Shown here piece by piece: positions 50,675-62,790 of a stretch of 64,000 nt of DNA. The DNA comes from Branchipolynoe longqiensis (taxonomy: Eukaryota; Annelida; Polychaeta; Phyllodocida; Polynoidae): the NCBI GenBank assembly GCA_030323885.1, contig CM059193.1:72019543-72083542 (forward strand), given 5' to 3'. The notes beneath the pieces are model-generated. The model was not told the origin of the DNA, searched no databases, and saw only the letters and a program-made list of their open reading frames with translations. How positions within the stretch are numbered: position 1 is the first letter of the stretch; each line of letters opens with the position of its first letter. Made by a program: the position numbers and the translations under genes.

Positions 50675-51002
50675 TTTGTTCGTTTTTGTTTGATGTCCTA
50701 GCAACATCTAAGGTCATATCAGGACAGGTAACGACTTGTGACAGTGGGCACTCATGGTGACTTTTATAGTGCTGCCCCATTGGGAAATCAGGCCGCCAAC
50801 ATCATGACCCGATATCCCAATCAGTCACATTTTCCTGACACTGAGCTAACCAGTCCTTGTCCTATCCTATTAATGCCAAGTGCCAGGCTAGGAAGTGATA
50901 AGTATCAATTTTATAAGTCATTGGTTTGACTCGACCAGGAACCAAACTCTTGATCTCCCACACATGAGGTCTGTGTTCTACCGATTCAGCCACCGCACCC
51001 GG
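50675..51002 (-). mobile_element. SINE-1, full length, 12-bp target-site duplication
   Basis: TCAGTCAGTGTG at about 50663-50674 is repeated at 51003-51014. The 328-bp insert is complete on the minus strand: head (plus reading CTACCGATTCAGCCACCGCA), B-box side AACCAAACTCTTGATC, body, and the 3' end TTGATGTCCTAGCAACATCT followed by a T-rich (A-rich on minus) tail. Confidence 0.9.
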
Positions 51003-51179
51003 TCAGTCAGTGTGAGTTGCTTGTAATAAATCAGATATCCACGCAGAACGCTGTATGAAGCACTTCAGTATAGAAACTAATGGATGGCCCAATGAGTTGA
51101 GCACCCGCTTTCACTGCCTTGGTTAAAACCCCAGCCGAATCAAACCAACCATTTCAAAATCTATACTTGCGTAGTAGAC

Positions 51180-51417
51180 TGCATTGATATTCCAGACAAG
51201 GAGCCACATAGACAGGTAGGTGTGGATAGGGTGATTTCATCAGGGAGTCTTGGTGGTGTAATGGTTCACACACTAACCCTGGAATGCCAAGAAATGTGGG
51301 TTCAAAACCTGCTCTAGGCATAATATTTCCCATTTTCATCACTCCCACAACACTGGAGCCATGACCAGGATCATGCACAAGATATGTGCTGTATGGTTGT
51401 TGAATCTACCATGTGTA
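51180..51417 (+). mobile_element. SINE-3 copy
   Basis: AAGGAGCCACATAGACAGGT, AGGGAGTCTTGGTGGTGTAA, TGGTTCACACACTAACCC, B-box side GTGGGTTCAAAACCTGC, CATAATATTTCCCATTTTCA, CTGTATGGTTGTTGAATCTA. The tRNA-like part is internal, preceded by ~60 bp of family sequence. Confidence 0.8.
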
Positions 51418-51655
51418 CCATATATATGTCCCAATCGACGCACAATGCGCGAGTACAGACACATAGATGCACGTCTCTTCAAAGTTAAAGAATTTCATGG
51501 ATTTGTTTTTGTCATGCCTCTGAAATAAAATGGGATCGTCTTATTTTATGTGCATTCAGCCTGAATATGATCGTAAATGTGTGCATGCCTTCAATCTTGA
51601 AATGGGGTGTGTGCTTCTATTGGGTAGCGTGCTTCTATTGAGACATATACAGTAT
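51418..51655. mobile_element. MITE-B copy 2 inserted at the end of a SINE-3
   Basis: Ends CATATATATGTCCCAATCGA and, inverted, CATACTGTATATGTCTCAAT. The interior TTTTATGTGCATTCAGCCTG and ATGATCGTAAATGTGTG match copy 1 in reverse orientation. Confidence 0.75.
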
Positions 51656-51785
51656 GTATATATACGCAAGTGCATCACCTGAACGTATGTACTTGTAAGT
51701 ATTAAACAATTTTTTAACATAACCGTTTAAAAGACTTACAATTGTAGGGAGATGAGAATAGTAGTTTGTGCCAAACTCTCATATC

Positions 51786-52090
51786 AGACAAGGAGCCACA
51801 TAGACAGGTGGGTGTGGATAGGATGATTTCATCAGGGAATCTAGGTTGATTGATTGATTGGTGGTTTCTTCTAGATAGTGTACAAGGAGCCACAGCGACA
51901 GGTGGGTGTGGATAGGGTGATTTCATCAGACAATCTAGGTTGATTGATTGATTCGTGGTTGCTTCTAGGTAGTGTACAAGGAGACGCATAGACAGGTTGG
52001 TGTGGATAGGGTGATTTCATCCGGGAATCTAGGTTGATTGATTGATTGGTGGTTGCTTCTAGGTAGTGTACAAGGAGCCGCATAGACAGG
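51786..52090. repeat. ~93-bp tandem array of a SINE-3 5' segment
   Basis: Three units of CAAGGAGCCRCATAGACAGG, GGTGTGGATAGGGTGATTTC and TTGATTGATTGATTGGTGGT, followed by the start of a fuller SINE-3. The GATT run joins a foreign (LINE-A-like) tail motif to SINE-3 5' sequence. Confidence 0.8.
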
Positions 52091-52225
52091 TGTGTGTGGA
52101 TAGGGTGATTGTATCAGGGAGCCTAGGTAGTGTAATGGTTAGTAAATTAGCCCCAGAATGGCAAGAAGTGTGGGTTCGAATCCTGCTCTAGGTGCAATAT
52201 TTCCCAATTTCATCACCTCGACGAT
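52068..52225 (+). mobile_element. SINE-3 copy
   Basis: AAGGAGCCGCATAGACAGGT, GGGAGCCTAGGTAGTGTAAT (A-box side), GTGGGTTCGAATCCTGCTCT (B box), CAATATTTCCCAATTTCATC. Confidence 0.8.
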
Positions 52226-52234
52226 ACTACTCAC

Positions 52235-52345
52235 CCCCCTAGCCTGGCACTCATATTAAAACTAAAAAAATAAGCAAGGGACAGTGGAACGAGAAAGAAC
52301 AATTGTCCGTGATTGAAATTCTCCTTCGCTTAATCAACGGATATA
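52235..52345 (+). mobile_element. SINE-1B fragment
   Basis: CCTAGCCTGGCACTCATATT, then ACAGTGGAACGAGAAAGAAC and GAAATTCTCCTTCGCTTAAT. Confidence 0.7.
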
Positions 52346-52639
52346 TAATAACACGCGCAAAACATGTATTATCACTCATGTATTATCACTCATGTATTAT
52401 CACTCATAGTAACTCAAAGATAATGTTAAGAACACCCGATACAAAAGTGACCCATTTCCGTAGAGATATGCCGTGCCAAGTGTTTGACAGCTGAATGATT
52501 AAATCGCGAATGTTTCCTGTACACATTCTACAGGGTTCATTCAGGGAGCGTAGGTTCATTCACAACAACTGATCGATGAGACTGTATGCTATGGGGGGTA
52601 GACGGAACATGAATTATTGATTACATCCATGTCAGTAGA

Positions 52640-53225
52640 CTCCTTCCGCCAATATGGATGTAAGTAACATTGTATTGATTAACACCAAGACTTGACCTTA
52701 TTTTATTTAGTTTTTTGTAATATTTTTATTTTATTCATATAAATAGATATTTTTTTCAACGCTGTAGCACAGGTTTCCACCAATATGGATCTAAGTAAAA
52801 TTCTATTGATTAACGTAAAGTCTTGACCTTATTTCATTATATATATATATTTTAATTTTATTTTATTCATATAAATAGATATTTTTTTCAACGCTGTAGC
52901 ACAGGTTTCCACCAATATGGATGTAAGTAAAATTGTATTGATTAATGCACACACTTCATCTTATTTCATTATAAAATTATCTTAAAATTGTATTCATATA
53001 AATGGATATTTTGTCCACGCTGTAGCACAAGTTTCTGACTATATGGATGTAAGTAACATTGTATTGATTAACACAGAGACTTGACCTTAATTCATTATAT
53101 TATTTTAATATTTTTATTTATTCATATAAATAGATATTTGTTCAATGCTGTAGCACAGGTTTCCGCCAATATGGATGCAAGTAAAATTGTATTGATTAAC
53201 GCACAGACTTGACCTTATTTCATTA
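52640..53225. repeat. ~125-bp tandem repeat, about five units
   Basis: Each unit: CCAATATGGATGTAAGTAAA, ATTGTATTGATTAAC, CTTGACCTTATTTCATTA, ATTCATATAAATAGATATTT, CGCTGTAGCACAGGTTTC. Length varies with AT-rich runs. Confidence 0.9.
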
Positions 53226-53234
53226 AACACAGTG

Positions 53235-53402
53235 TTGCGGGGGTTGATGACAATGGGAAATATTGTGCCTGGAGCAGGTTTCAAACCTACACTTCCATTC
53301 CGGGGCTAGTGTGCTAACCATTACACCACCTAGACTCCCTGATCTAATAACCTTATCCATGCCTACCTGTCTATGTGGCTCCTTACTTGATAGGTCAGTA
53401 CA
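53235..53402 (-). mobile_element. SINE-3 copy
   Basis: GTTGATGACAATGGGAAATA, CTAACCATTACACCACCTAG, CTACCTGTCTATGTGGCTCC on plus. Confidence 0.8.
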
Positions 53403-53404
53403 GA

Positions 53405-54025
53405 TTCTTACATTATTATTATTATTATATGATGTAGCAAGTATAAATATAAAGGCTTAGCTATTTAGATTCCTACATTATTATTATTATTATTATTATT
53501 ATATGATGTAGCGAGTATGAATATAAAGGCTTAGCTATTGATATTCCTACATTATTATTATTATTATTATTATTATATGATGTAGCGAGTATAAATATAA
53601 AGGCTTACCTATTGAGATTCCTTCATTATTATTATTATTATATGATGTAGCGTGTATAAATATAAAGGCTTAGCTATTGAGATTCCTACATTATTATTAT
53701 TATTATTATTATTATATGATGTAGCAAGTATAAATATAAAGGCTTAGCTATTTAGATTCCTACATTATTATTATTATATGATGTAGCAAGTATAAATATA
53801 AAGGCTTAGCTATTGAGATTCCTACATTATTATTATTATTATTATTATTATATGATGTAGCGAGTATAAATATAAAGGCTTAGCTATCGAGATTCCTACA
53901 TTATTATTATTATTATTATTATATGATGTAGCGAGTATAAATATAAAGGCTTAGCTATTCAGATTCCTACATTATTATTATTATTATTATATGATGTAGC
54001 GAGTATAAATATAAAGGCTTAGCTA
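53405..54025. repeat. ~70-80-bp tandem array containing (ATT)n
   Basis: About nine units of ATATGATGTAGCGAGTATAA, ATATAAAGGCTTAGCTATTG, AGATTCCTAC plus 4-8 ATT triplets. Variable ATT counts cause the length variation. Confidence 0.95.
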
Positions 54026-54464
54026 TTGATATTATGAATGTCAGAGATGGGACTCGACGGGAAGATAATTCTAAAATGAAAGTAGCGCAATCGGTTTATT
54101 TTCTTAATGATCTAATTATGAAAGAATAATCCGATTGTGGAATCCGCCTTTAAGAGCACACACACTCGGTGGCTTCACCCCATTCCCTCCCTCCCACCTC
54201 CCCCACCTCCCCTACCACCACCCTCCCCCAACACACACAGACCCAGGTCATCAGGCATACTCCCCGTTCCTATGGCTACACTACTATGGTGTGACACTGG
54301 TCCTCCTTGGACCAACTTAGGAGCTATTGCCGGTAAGACAGGGTCACACCGACGCGGAGTGTCGCAGGTGGACCAGTGTAGCCTCGCTCTGAGTTCAGGA
54401 AGACAAAGCAGTCTCATTGTAAACCTCAGGGACCAGGAGGAGCCCGGATGTCTATGGTTGAACG
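54026..54464. other. No gene seen
   Basis: Unique DNA with a C-rich patch at 54180-54240. Confidence 0.45.
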
Positions 54465-55395
54465 AGTGGGGTGGGGGGAGGGGGGAGGGGGAGACCGCTG
54501 GGGAGGAGGAAGGGGAGGAGGAGGGAGTGGGGGAGGAGGGGAGGAAGAGGATGGTGGAGGGGGTGATGGAGGGGAGGAGGAGGTGGAGGAGGTGGGGAGG
54601 AGGGGAGGGGGAGGAGGGGAGGAGGATGGGAGGAAGAAGGGTGGAGGAGGAGAGGAGGGGAGGAGGAGGGAGGACGGGAGGAGCAGGGGGAGGAGGGGAG
54701 GAGGAAAGGGGGAGGAGGGGAGGAGGAGGGGAGGAGGAGGGGAGGAGGCGGGGAGGAGGGGAGGAGGAGGGGGAGGAGGAGGAAAGGAGGAGGGGAGGAG
54801 GAGGTGGAGGAGGGGGGAGGAGGGGAGGAGTAGGGGAGGAGGAGGGGAGGAGGAGGTGGAGGAGGTGATGAAGGGTGGGGGGAGGGGGAGGGGTGGGATG
54901 GCAAGGAGGGGTGGACGGTGTGGAGGATGGGGAGGAGGAAGAGCGGATGAGGATAGGGGGAGGGGTGGATGAGGAGTCAAAGAGGGGAGGGGGTGAGGGG
55001 GTGCAGAGCGGGGAGGGGGGGGGGCAAGATAGGAGGGAGTGGGGAAGGAGGGGGTAGCAGGAGTGTGAGGAAAAGAGGGGGATGGGGAGGAGGGAGGGGA
55101 GGGGAGGAGGAGATTGACGCGGTGGAGGAAGGGAAGAGAAGGTGGAGGAAGAGGTGAGGGAGGAGGTGAGGGAGGAGGTGAGGGAGGAGGTGGGGGAGGA
55201 GGAGGAAGGTGAGGCGTTGGAAGAGGGGATGATGAAGAGTGAGAGGAGGGGGAGAAGGAGGTCAGCGGAAGAGGGGAGGAGGAGTGGGAAGAGGGGAGGA
55301 GGATGAGAGGGCATAGGAGGTAGAGAAGGAAGATGAGAGAAGAGAAGGTGGAGGAAGAGGAGCGGAGGACGAGGGGGAGGAGGAGGAAGGTGGCT
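54465..55395. repeat. Polypurine GGAGGAGGGGAGG block
   Basis: 930 bp almost purely A/G on plus. Contains GTGAGGGAGGAG repeated four times at about 55154-55192. Ser/Pro-rich minus-strand frames are by-products. Confidence 0.85.
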
Positions 55396-55995
55396 CAACT
55401 ACTAACACTTCCCTGATAATAAGTGCCGACATATAACTATCGTGTGAAGCAATAAATAAAGATAATGTCTATCTAATACTTAGAGTACAAATATTAACAG
55501 TTGTCAGTGTAAGGCGTTGTATGATAACATGATAAAATGACTTTCTGATAATCTGGTTAAAACCGATCTAAACTTATGCACAAATAACATCGACACGGGC
55601 GTTTCTATGGACTTGCACGGTGTTTTACTAATAGCTCGCCTACTTTTATTCACGCGCGGACCGAGATTCTCGCAGCCACTAATTCACCCCGCCTAAGGCG
55701 ATTATCTACATCCGGGGGCAGTTGAAGACAAAGGCCAAGCTGCTTGCTATTTGAAAATTGAAAGGCATTGGCGATTTGGATGTTGACTTGTTACCTGTAA
55801 GCAATTTCAGCGATAATCAATTAGTAAAAAGTGGGTCACCTGAGGGGAAGTCACGTGATGAGTATCCATCACGTGGTTTTGCGCGCAAGGTGCGGGTAGG
55901 TATGGGTTTCCAGGATGGGGGTGGGGTGGCGGGGAGGGGTTGTGGTGGTTTTCTTTGTGGTAGGGGGTTTGTGCAGGTCATGACTTGTGTGCGTG
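55396..55995. other. No gene seen
   Basis: Unique DNA; 55650-55700 and 55850-55900 are GC-richer. Confidence 0.45.
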
Positions 55996-55999
55996 TGTA

Positions 56000-56250
56000 A
56001 GTCGGGTTGTAAGAAATTGTGGTGGCTTGTATAGGTTGGTATTGGGTTGTAAAGGCTTGCATTGGTTTGTATTGGCTTGTATTGGCTTGTATTGGCTTGT
56101 ATTGGCTTGTATTGGCTTGTATTGGCTTGTATTGGCTTGTATTGGCCTGTATTGGCTTGTATTGGCTTGTATTGGCTTGTATTGGCTTGTAAATGATTGT
56201 ATTGGCTTGTATTTGTTTGTATTGCGCTGTCTTAGTTTGCACTGAGATGT
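56000..56250. repeat. 10-bp repeat (TTGTATTGGC)
   Basis: About 17 near-perfect TTGTATTGGC units with diverged edges. The minus-strand Gln/Tyr/Lys/Pro repeat frame is a by-product. Confidence 0.95.
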
Positions 56251-57050
56251 TTTGTGTTGCACTGGGTTGTGTTTGGATGCATTGGGTTGTGATTGGTTGT
56301 ATTGGGTTGAGTTTGGTTGTATTGGGATGTATTATGTTAGCTTTGGTTGCATTAGGTTGCATGGATTCGTGTTTGGTTGCATTGGGTTCACTTTGGTTGT
56401 ATTGGGTTTAGCCTGGTTGTATTGGGATGTATTATGTTAGGTTGGGTCGCATTAGGTTGCATGGATTCGTGTTTGGTTGCATTGGGTTCACTTTGGTTGT
56501 ATTGGGTTGAGCTTGGTTGTATTGGGATGTATTATGTTAGGTTGGGTTGCATTAGGTTACATGAGGTTGTGTTTGGTTGCATTGGATCCACTTTAATTCT
56601 ATTGGGTTGAGCCTGGGTTGGTTTGTATTAGGATGTGTTTGGTTGTATAGATTAGTGTTTAGTGCGGAGTTGTTTTGGGTTATTTAGAGTTGCGTGAGCT
56701 TGGTTGGGTTGAGTTGGGTTACGAGTCGGTGTATCGGGTATTGACGAGCTCAAATGGGTTGCTCATGTTGGTAGGTTTGTGCTGGGTGATCCTGTGTTGT
56801 GGTGGGTTGCATTGCGTGCGGATGGGTTGCGTTGTGGGGTGTTGTGTTGGGCTAAGTGTGGGGTGTTGTGTTGGGTTAAGTTGGGTTATCTTGGGTTGTC
56901 TTTGATGGTGGTGTCTTGCATTGTAGTGTGCTGTGCTGTATTGTGTTTTTCTGTGTTGAACAATGTTGTATTGTGTTGGGTTGTGTCATGCTGTGTTGTA
57001 TATTGTTGTTTGGGTTTGGGCTATGTTGGATTATTTGAGTCTTAGGATTG
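56251..57050. repeat. TTGGGTTG-based repeat with ~100-bp higher-order unit
   Basis: GGGATGTATTATGTTAG recurs near 56324, 56425 and 56525, each followed by GCATTAGGTTRCATG. Beyond 56610 only degenerate GTTGGGTT/GTTGTG motifs remain. Confidence 0.85.
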
Positions 57051-57392
57051 TTGAAGTTTCAAGATGTATATTATATTAAAATCTGACCATCCGAGCAGGT
57101 CTGGTGGCGGTAGTGACCAGACACAGCTGGTATCAGGGTGGCCAGGAGACACTCACAGGTGGCACCCTAGTGGTAGAAGCAGGAACTAACTCCTATGACA
57201 GTAGGATAGTAGGTAATAACTAATATATAGAAGAGAACTGATAAGTGGTAGTGTCCTTGTTTATATTCCCATAATAGATTATAGAGCACATATATATATA
57301 TATTATATATATATGATATATATTGCAACTTCGCTATGTACATATTTTTATATTGCCACTTCGACAAGTCATACATATAGGCCTATACACAC
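57051..57392. other. No gene seen
   Basis: Unique DNA and a short TA-rich run near 57290-57322. Confidence 0.45.
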
Positions 57393-57968
57393 ATATATGG
57401 GTCTTTTTCTAAAACTGGGCACAAAAGTTTGACATGGAAACCAAAAGTGAAAACCTTCCAAATAATAGCAAAAATCCTTCCAAATAATAGCCTAATCCAA
57501 TATCCTATGAAGGTTTGCATGTTGTGCATATATCAGAGTTGAAAATTTTTTTATTTCACTTTTTGAATTAGATCTTGTCCAAATTGACCAATACATTAAT
57601 ATCACTTGTGTAACATGAAGAACAAAGATACATCCATAACCCCAGTTTAACATATACAACATAGTCAAAAAAGATTTGATTGATTACTGTTAAGCAGACA
57701 AGGTTATTTATGACTTACAAGATGAAAAAAAGAATGGCTACATGTATGGTGTCAATGTGTAAATTTTCACATTTTCACTCTAGTGCAAAATCATACAATT
57801 ATAATTTTGATATCTTATGTGGGATAAATTCAATACATGTAGAACTCTTAACATACCTAATAGACAGAGGCTACAATAATTATTTGACTTGCTATCAATA
57901 ACACAAAGCCTTAATCATCAGCATCGTAACGAGGAGACCAAATATGTTTTGGAGAATAACCCATATAT
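57393..57968. mobile_element. Element K copy 2
   Basis: Left CATATATGGGTCTTTTTCTA and right TTGGAGAATAACCCATATAT form an inverted pair. The interior matches copy 1 (ACATGGAAACCAAAAGTGAA, AACATACCTAATAGACAGAG). Flanks are TA-rich. Confidence 0.7.
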
Positions 57969-58085
57969 ATAATATATATATATGAATAGATACATATACT
58001 TTCCATGTATGCGTGTGGGTGTGTGGAGAGTAGAGTTAGAGGGTTAGGGGTGTGTGACAGTGGGGCTTGCACATTCTGTGGGATA

Positions 58086-58446
58086 TATTAAAGTTGCGTA
58101 GTTTAATGGTTTTGAGTTTCTGTCACATTTCTGAGATAAATATATTAAACTGATTCTTGTAATCTATCTCATGTTAGTTTGAAGTAACTCTTATTTTAAA
58201 TGGCTAACTGTTGAGACATTTGAAGTGCAAACCTGACAAATTACTTTTGGCAAGCGTGCAAAAACTCTAACACCATAGACTTCTGCAGTAACAGGTTCTA
58301 TTAAATTCAATCAGCAGTTCCTTATATGTGGCAATAAATGCTTAATAAGTGCATCAGTATCTAAGTTAGATATGCAGAATCCAATCTAAGTGATTGATTT
58401 GGTTTTGAAAATGGGATGCTTCATCAGACTATGCAGCTTTAATGGA
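58086..58446. mobile_element. MITE-D, full-length copy
   Basis: Left end ATTAAAGTTGCGTAGTTTAA then TGGTTTTGAG; right end CATCAGACTATGCAGCTTTA then ATGG, the inverse. Length is ~360 bp, AT-rich, non-coding. Other pieces are at 44766-45562, 48744-49760, 50580-50662 and 60075-60288. Confidence 0.75.
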
Positions 58447-59020
58447 CATTTCTCACCAGGGACTTAACCCACTGCGCATGTCCGGAAGTGTTTGCGACTA
58501 ATCCATAAGCTTAGACACTGGCAGCTCCCTCTTGTGTCATACTAGATGCAGCAGCTTTAGTCATGCGCACAGGTGATCGCTCTCCTACATTTGAACAATA
58601 CCGATGATTCTTACACTGTGTGGCTATATTTACATATATATGAATAATTCAGGCACAAAAGCCGATGATCCATCGTAGTAGTTATCCGTAAAACAGAATT
58701 TGTTGTTGTGCTTCATTGGTACGGTCTATCAATTCTATATCAAGGGATGCGTTATATAGGGGATGTGTTGGTTTCTGCGAACAAACAAATTTGATTATCG
58801 GAATGACGGCAGCTTCAGTTAAAACCTGGCAGTCGTGGTTTCATTTCGGCCTAAATGGCATTTGTCGGTTGTTGCGCCTGAACTTTTCATATGAAATATA
58901 TGTATACAATATAATATTTACTTAGCTACATGGATAGAATTTCCTCCGCAGAATCTAGGAGAATAATACTTCGCCTTAATATGGTGGTATCTTCCCAACT
59001 CCTCCTGTGTTCCTACTTCC
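58447..59020. other. No gene seen
   Basis: Unique DNA. CTGCGCATGTCCGGAAGTG near 58481-58499 joins an NRF-1-like half to an ETS core, of uncertain meaning. Confidence 0.45.
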
Positions 59021-59024
59021 ATTT

Positions 59025-59455
59025 AAGCTTCTTCTCCCTAAGCCCTCCCCCTTTTCTGCCTCCTCTCCTCCTCCTCGTCCTCCTTCTCTTACTATCATTT
59101 CCTCTTTCCGCCCGGCCCTCCTCTTCTATCCGATCCCATCCTTCCCCTTCCGCTGCTCCTATTAATCCCCCCAACCCACTTTCTCCTCCTCTTCTCCTTC
59201 CCTCCTCTTCCTCACTTCCCCCATCTCTCGATCCTCAACCCGTCGTCCTTTCCATCCTCATTATCTCTCCCTTCTCCACCTTCTCTTCACTTCCCCCTTC
59301 CCTCTCTTCCTCTTCCTCTTCTTCTTCTCTCCTCCTCATTGTCCCCCTCCTCCACCCCTTCTCTCTCCCATCACCCGTTCTCCTCATCTTCCTCTTTCCC
59401 TCCCATCCCCATCTCCCCTACTCCCTCCCTCCTTCTCTTCAACCCCCCAGACCCT
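59025..59455. repeat. Polypyrimidine CCTCTTCTCC tract
   Basis: Irregular C/T-rich sequence without a clear unit. Confidence 0.75.
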
Positions 59456-59635
59456 ACCGCTGGTTCCTCGCTAGTTCCTCTCGTGTGGACAATACCAGCG
59501 GCCGTCTAGTCATGTTTGCTTACTCTGACGCTTCTGCTACCTCGTGTATTTACCCCACACTCCGAGGGCCCGACTATGCATGGCTAAATCCCACATTCCC
59601 TAAACTTCACCGATGATTAACACCACCCGATGCAG

Positions 59636-60070
59636 AGCTAATTCCCACTTTCTTCCCTCAATTCCCACTTTCTAACTATATTTCCCACTTTATGTCCCCA
59701 ATTCCCATTTGCTGTCATAAATTCCCACTTTTTGTCTCCAGTTCCTACTTTCTGCTGCAGTTCCTACTTTATGTCCTCAATTCCCACTTTCTGTCCTCAA
59801 ATCCCACTTTCTGTCCTCAAATCACACTTTCTCTCTCCATTTCCCACTTTCTGTCCTCAATTCCTATTTTATGTCTTTAATTCCCACATTCTGTCCATAA
59901 TCCCCCTTTCTGTCATTATTTCCCACTTTCTGTCCATAATCCCCCTTTCTGTCATTATTTCCCACTTTATGTCAACAATTCCCACTTTCTGTCCTCAGTC
60001 CCTACTTTCTGTCCTCAACCCCCACTTTCTGTCATTAATTCCCACTTTCTCTCCTCAATTCCCATTTTCT
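59636..60070. repeat. ~20-bp minisatellite (AATTCCCACTTTCTGTCCTC)
   Basis: About 21 units, the third word varying (CTCT, CATA, CATT). Confidence 0.95.
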
Positions 60071-60074
60071 CTCT

Positions 60075-60288
60075 CTGTTACTACTTTAAAACTCAATGAG
60101 GTCAAAGTTTTAACAAGCCCGCTAAAATTGAATTTTACATGTATACACTACAAATATCTCAAAATGTTAGTCACTTTAAAGCAAAATTACTTCAAACTAA
60201 AGTAATGTAAGCTATGATGATCAACTTAATATATTCATCTGAAAATATGGCAGAAACTCAAAACCATCAGATTATGTAACTTTAATGG
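60075..60288 (-). mobile_element. MITE-D, truncated copy
   Basis: The minus strand begins CCATTAAAGTTACATAATCT then GATGGTTTTGAGTTTCTG and follows 58086-58290 before breaking at the minisatellite. Confidence 0.7.
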
Positions 60289-60369
60289 AGACAATGCGCC
60301 GAAGCATATTCAGTCAAGCTCAATGTCGGCATTTTTGTTTGGTTGGAAGTATTATTTGTGATGTTTGCC

Positions 60370-61880
60370 AGAGGAGGAGGGGGGGGGGGGGTGTAGGAGG
60401 CGGTGTGTGTGTGTTCTGTGTGGTGTGTGTGGTGTGGGTGTGTGATGTTTAGGTTTGTGTGGACGTGGTGTTAATGTGAGGGTGTGTGGTGTGTGGTGTG
60501 TGGTGTGTGGTGGGTGGTGTGTGGTGTGTGGTGTGTGGTGTGTGGTGTGTGGTGTGTAGTGTGTGTGGTGTGTGCGGTGTGTGTAGTGTGTGTGGTGTGT
60601 GTAGTGTGTGCGGTGTGTGTGATGGGTGTGGTGTGTGGTGTGGGTGGGAGTGTGGGTGTGTGATGTTTGGGGGTGTGTGGGTGTGCTGTTAATGTGAGGG
60701 TGTATGGTTGTAGGGTTTGTGTGCAGTGTGCAGGGTGTGGTGTGTGTCGTGTGTGTGGTCTGTGTGGTGTGTGTCTGATGTTTAGGTTTGTCTGGGCGTG
60801 GTGTTAATGTGAGGGTATATGGTGTGTATGATATGTGTGGTGTGTGTGGTGTGGGTGTGGTGTGCGTGTGTTGTGTGCAGTGTGTGTGGTGTGTGGTGTG
60901 TGGGGTGTGTGGAGTGTGTGGTGTGTGTGGTGTGTGTGGTGGTGTGTGTGGTGTGTGTGTGGTGTGTGTGGTGTGTGTGGTGTGTGTGGTGTGTGTGGTG
61001 TGTGTGGTGTGTGTGGTGTGTGTGGTGTGTGTGGTGTGTGTGGTGTGTGTGGTGTGTGTGTGGTGTGTGTGGTGTGTGTGGTGTGTGTGGTGTGGTGTGT
61101 GGTGTGTGTGGTGTGTGTGGTGTGTGGTGTGGTGTGTGTGGAGTGTGTGTGATGTTTGGGTCTGTGTGGGCATGGTGTAAATGTGTGGGTATATGGTGTG
61201 TATGGTATGTGTGGTGTGTGTGGTGTGTGCAGTGTTTGTGGTGTGTGTGTGGTGTGCGTGGTGTGTGCGTAGTGTGTGGAGTGTGTGGTGTGTGTGGGTG
61301 TGTGGGTGTAATGTTTGTGTCTGTGTGGGCATGGTGTTAATGTGTGGGTGTATGGTGTGTATGGTATGTGTGGTATGTGGGGTGTGCAGTGTTTGTGGTG
61401 TGTGTGTGGTGTGCGTGGTGTGTGCGTAGTGTGTGGAGTGTGTGGTGTGTGTGGGTGTGTGGGTGTAATGTTTGTGTCTGTGTGGGCATGGTGTTAATGT
61501 GTGGGTGTATGGTGTTATGGTATGTGTGGTGTATGTGGAGTGTGCAGTGTGTGTGGTGTGTGTGGTGTGTGTGGTGTGCGTGGTGTGTGTGGTGTGCGTG
61601 GTGTGTGCGTGGTGTGTGGAGTGTGTGGTCTGTGTGGGTGTGTGGGTGTGATGTTTGGGTCTGTGTGGGCATGGTGTTAATGTGTGGGTGTATGGTGTGT
61701 ATGGTATGTGTGGTGTATGTGGTGTGTGCAGTGTGTGTGGTGTGCGTGGTGTGTGTGGTGTGCGTGGTGTGTGCGTGGTGTGTGCGTGGTGTGTGGAGTG
61801 TGTGGTCTGTGTGGGTGTGTGGGTGTGATGTTTGGGTCTGTGTGGGCATGGTGTTAATGTGAGGGTGTATGGTGTGGGGA
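60370..61880. repeat. GTGTGTGG array with ~160-180-bp higher-order units
   Basis: (GTGTGTGG)n variants. GATGTTTGGGTCTGTGTGGG (or AATGTTTGTGTCTGTGTGGG) followed by CATGGTGTTAATGTG recurs near 61151, 61309, 61468, 61648 and 61826. The very long His/Thr/Pro frame on minus and Cys/Val/Trp frames on plus are by-products. Confidence 0.95.
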
Positions 61881-62099
61881 TGCAGAGTGTGTGAGCCGAT
61901 CTAAGATGTGTGTGTTGTGTGGGTAGTGTTGTGTGTGGGGGGAGTGTGGTCTGTGGGTCTGCGGGGTGTGGGCCACCGGAAAGTTGGGTGTGTGTACCTG
62001 AATGCATGTAAAATTTGGTACATGTGGAGTGCATGGTGTGAATGTGAGGGGGGTTTGGTGTTGGTATGTGTATTGTGGGAGTGTCAATGTGGGATGAGG

Positions 62100-62790
62100 G
62101 GTATTTGGGTGTGTGTGGTACATGTGTGTGGTACTTGGGTGTGTGAGGGTGTGTGGCGTGACTGGGATGTGGTGTGGATATGTACGTTGTGGGAGTGCCA
62201 GTGTGGGGTGTGGGGTATTTGTGGGGTCTGTGGTGTGTGCTATATATGTGGTATTTGGGTGTGTAAAGAGGTGTGGCATGAATGGGATGTGGTGTGGGTA
62301 CATACATTGTGCGATTGACAGTGTGGTGTGTGATATATATGTGGTATTTGGGTGTGTAAAGAGGTATGGCGTGAATGTGATGTGGTGTGGGTACATACAT
62401 TGTGGCAGTGACAGTGTGGTGTGTGATATATATGTGGTATTTGGGTGTGTAAAGAGGTGTGGCGTGAATGTGATGTGGTGTGGGTACATACATTGTGGCA
62501 GTGACAGTGTGGTGTGTGATATATATGTGGTATTTGGGTGTGTAAAGAGGTATGGTGTGAATGTGATGTGGTTTGGGTACATACATTTTGGCAGTGACAG
62601 TGTGGTGTGTGCTATATATGTGGTATTTGGGTGTGTAAAGAGGTGTGGCGTGAATGTGATGTGGTGTGGGTACATACATTGTGCGATTGACAGTGTGGTG
62701 TGTGATATATATGTGGTATTTGGGTGTGTAAAGAGGTATGGCGTGAATGTGATGTGGTGTGGGTACATACATTGTGGCAGTGACAGTGGG
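62100..62790. repeat. 93-bp tandem array
   Basis: Units of GTGTGGTGTGTGATATATAT, GTGGTATTTGGGTGTGTAAA, GAGGTRTGGCGTGAATGTGA, GGTACATACATTGTG. Period is 93 bp (62317 to 62410), about seven units. Because 93 is 31 codons, frames stay open on both strands. Confidence 0.95.

Noticed and set aside
54137..55398. Long Gly/Glu and Ser/Pro frames
   Set aside because: By-products of the GGA-rich block.
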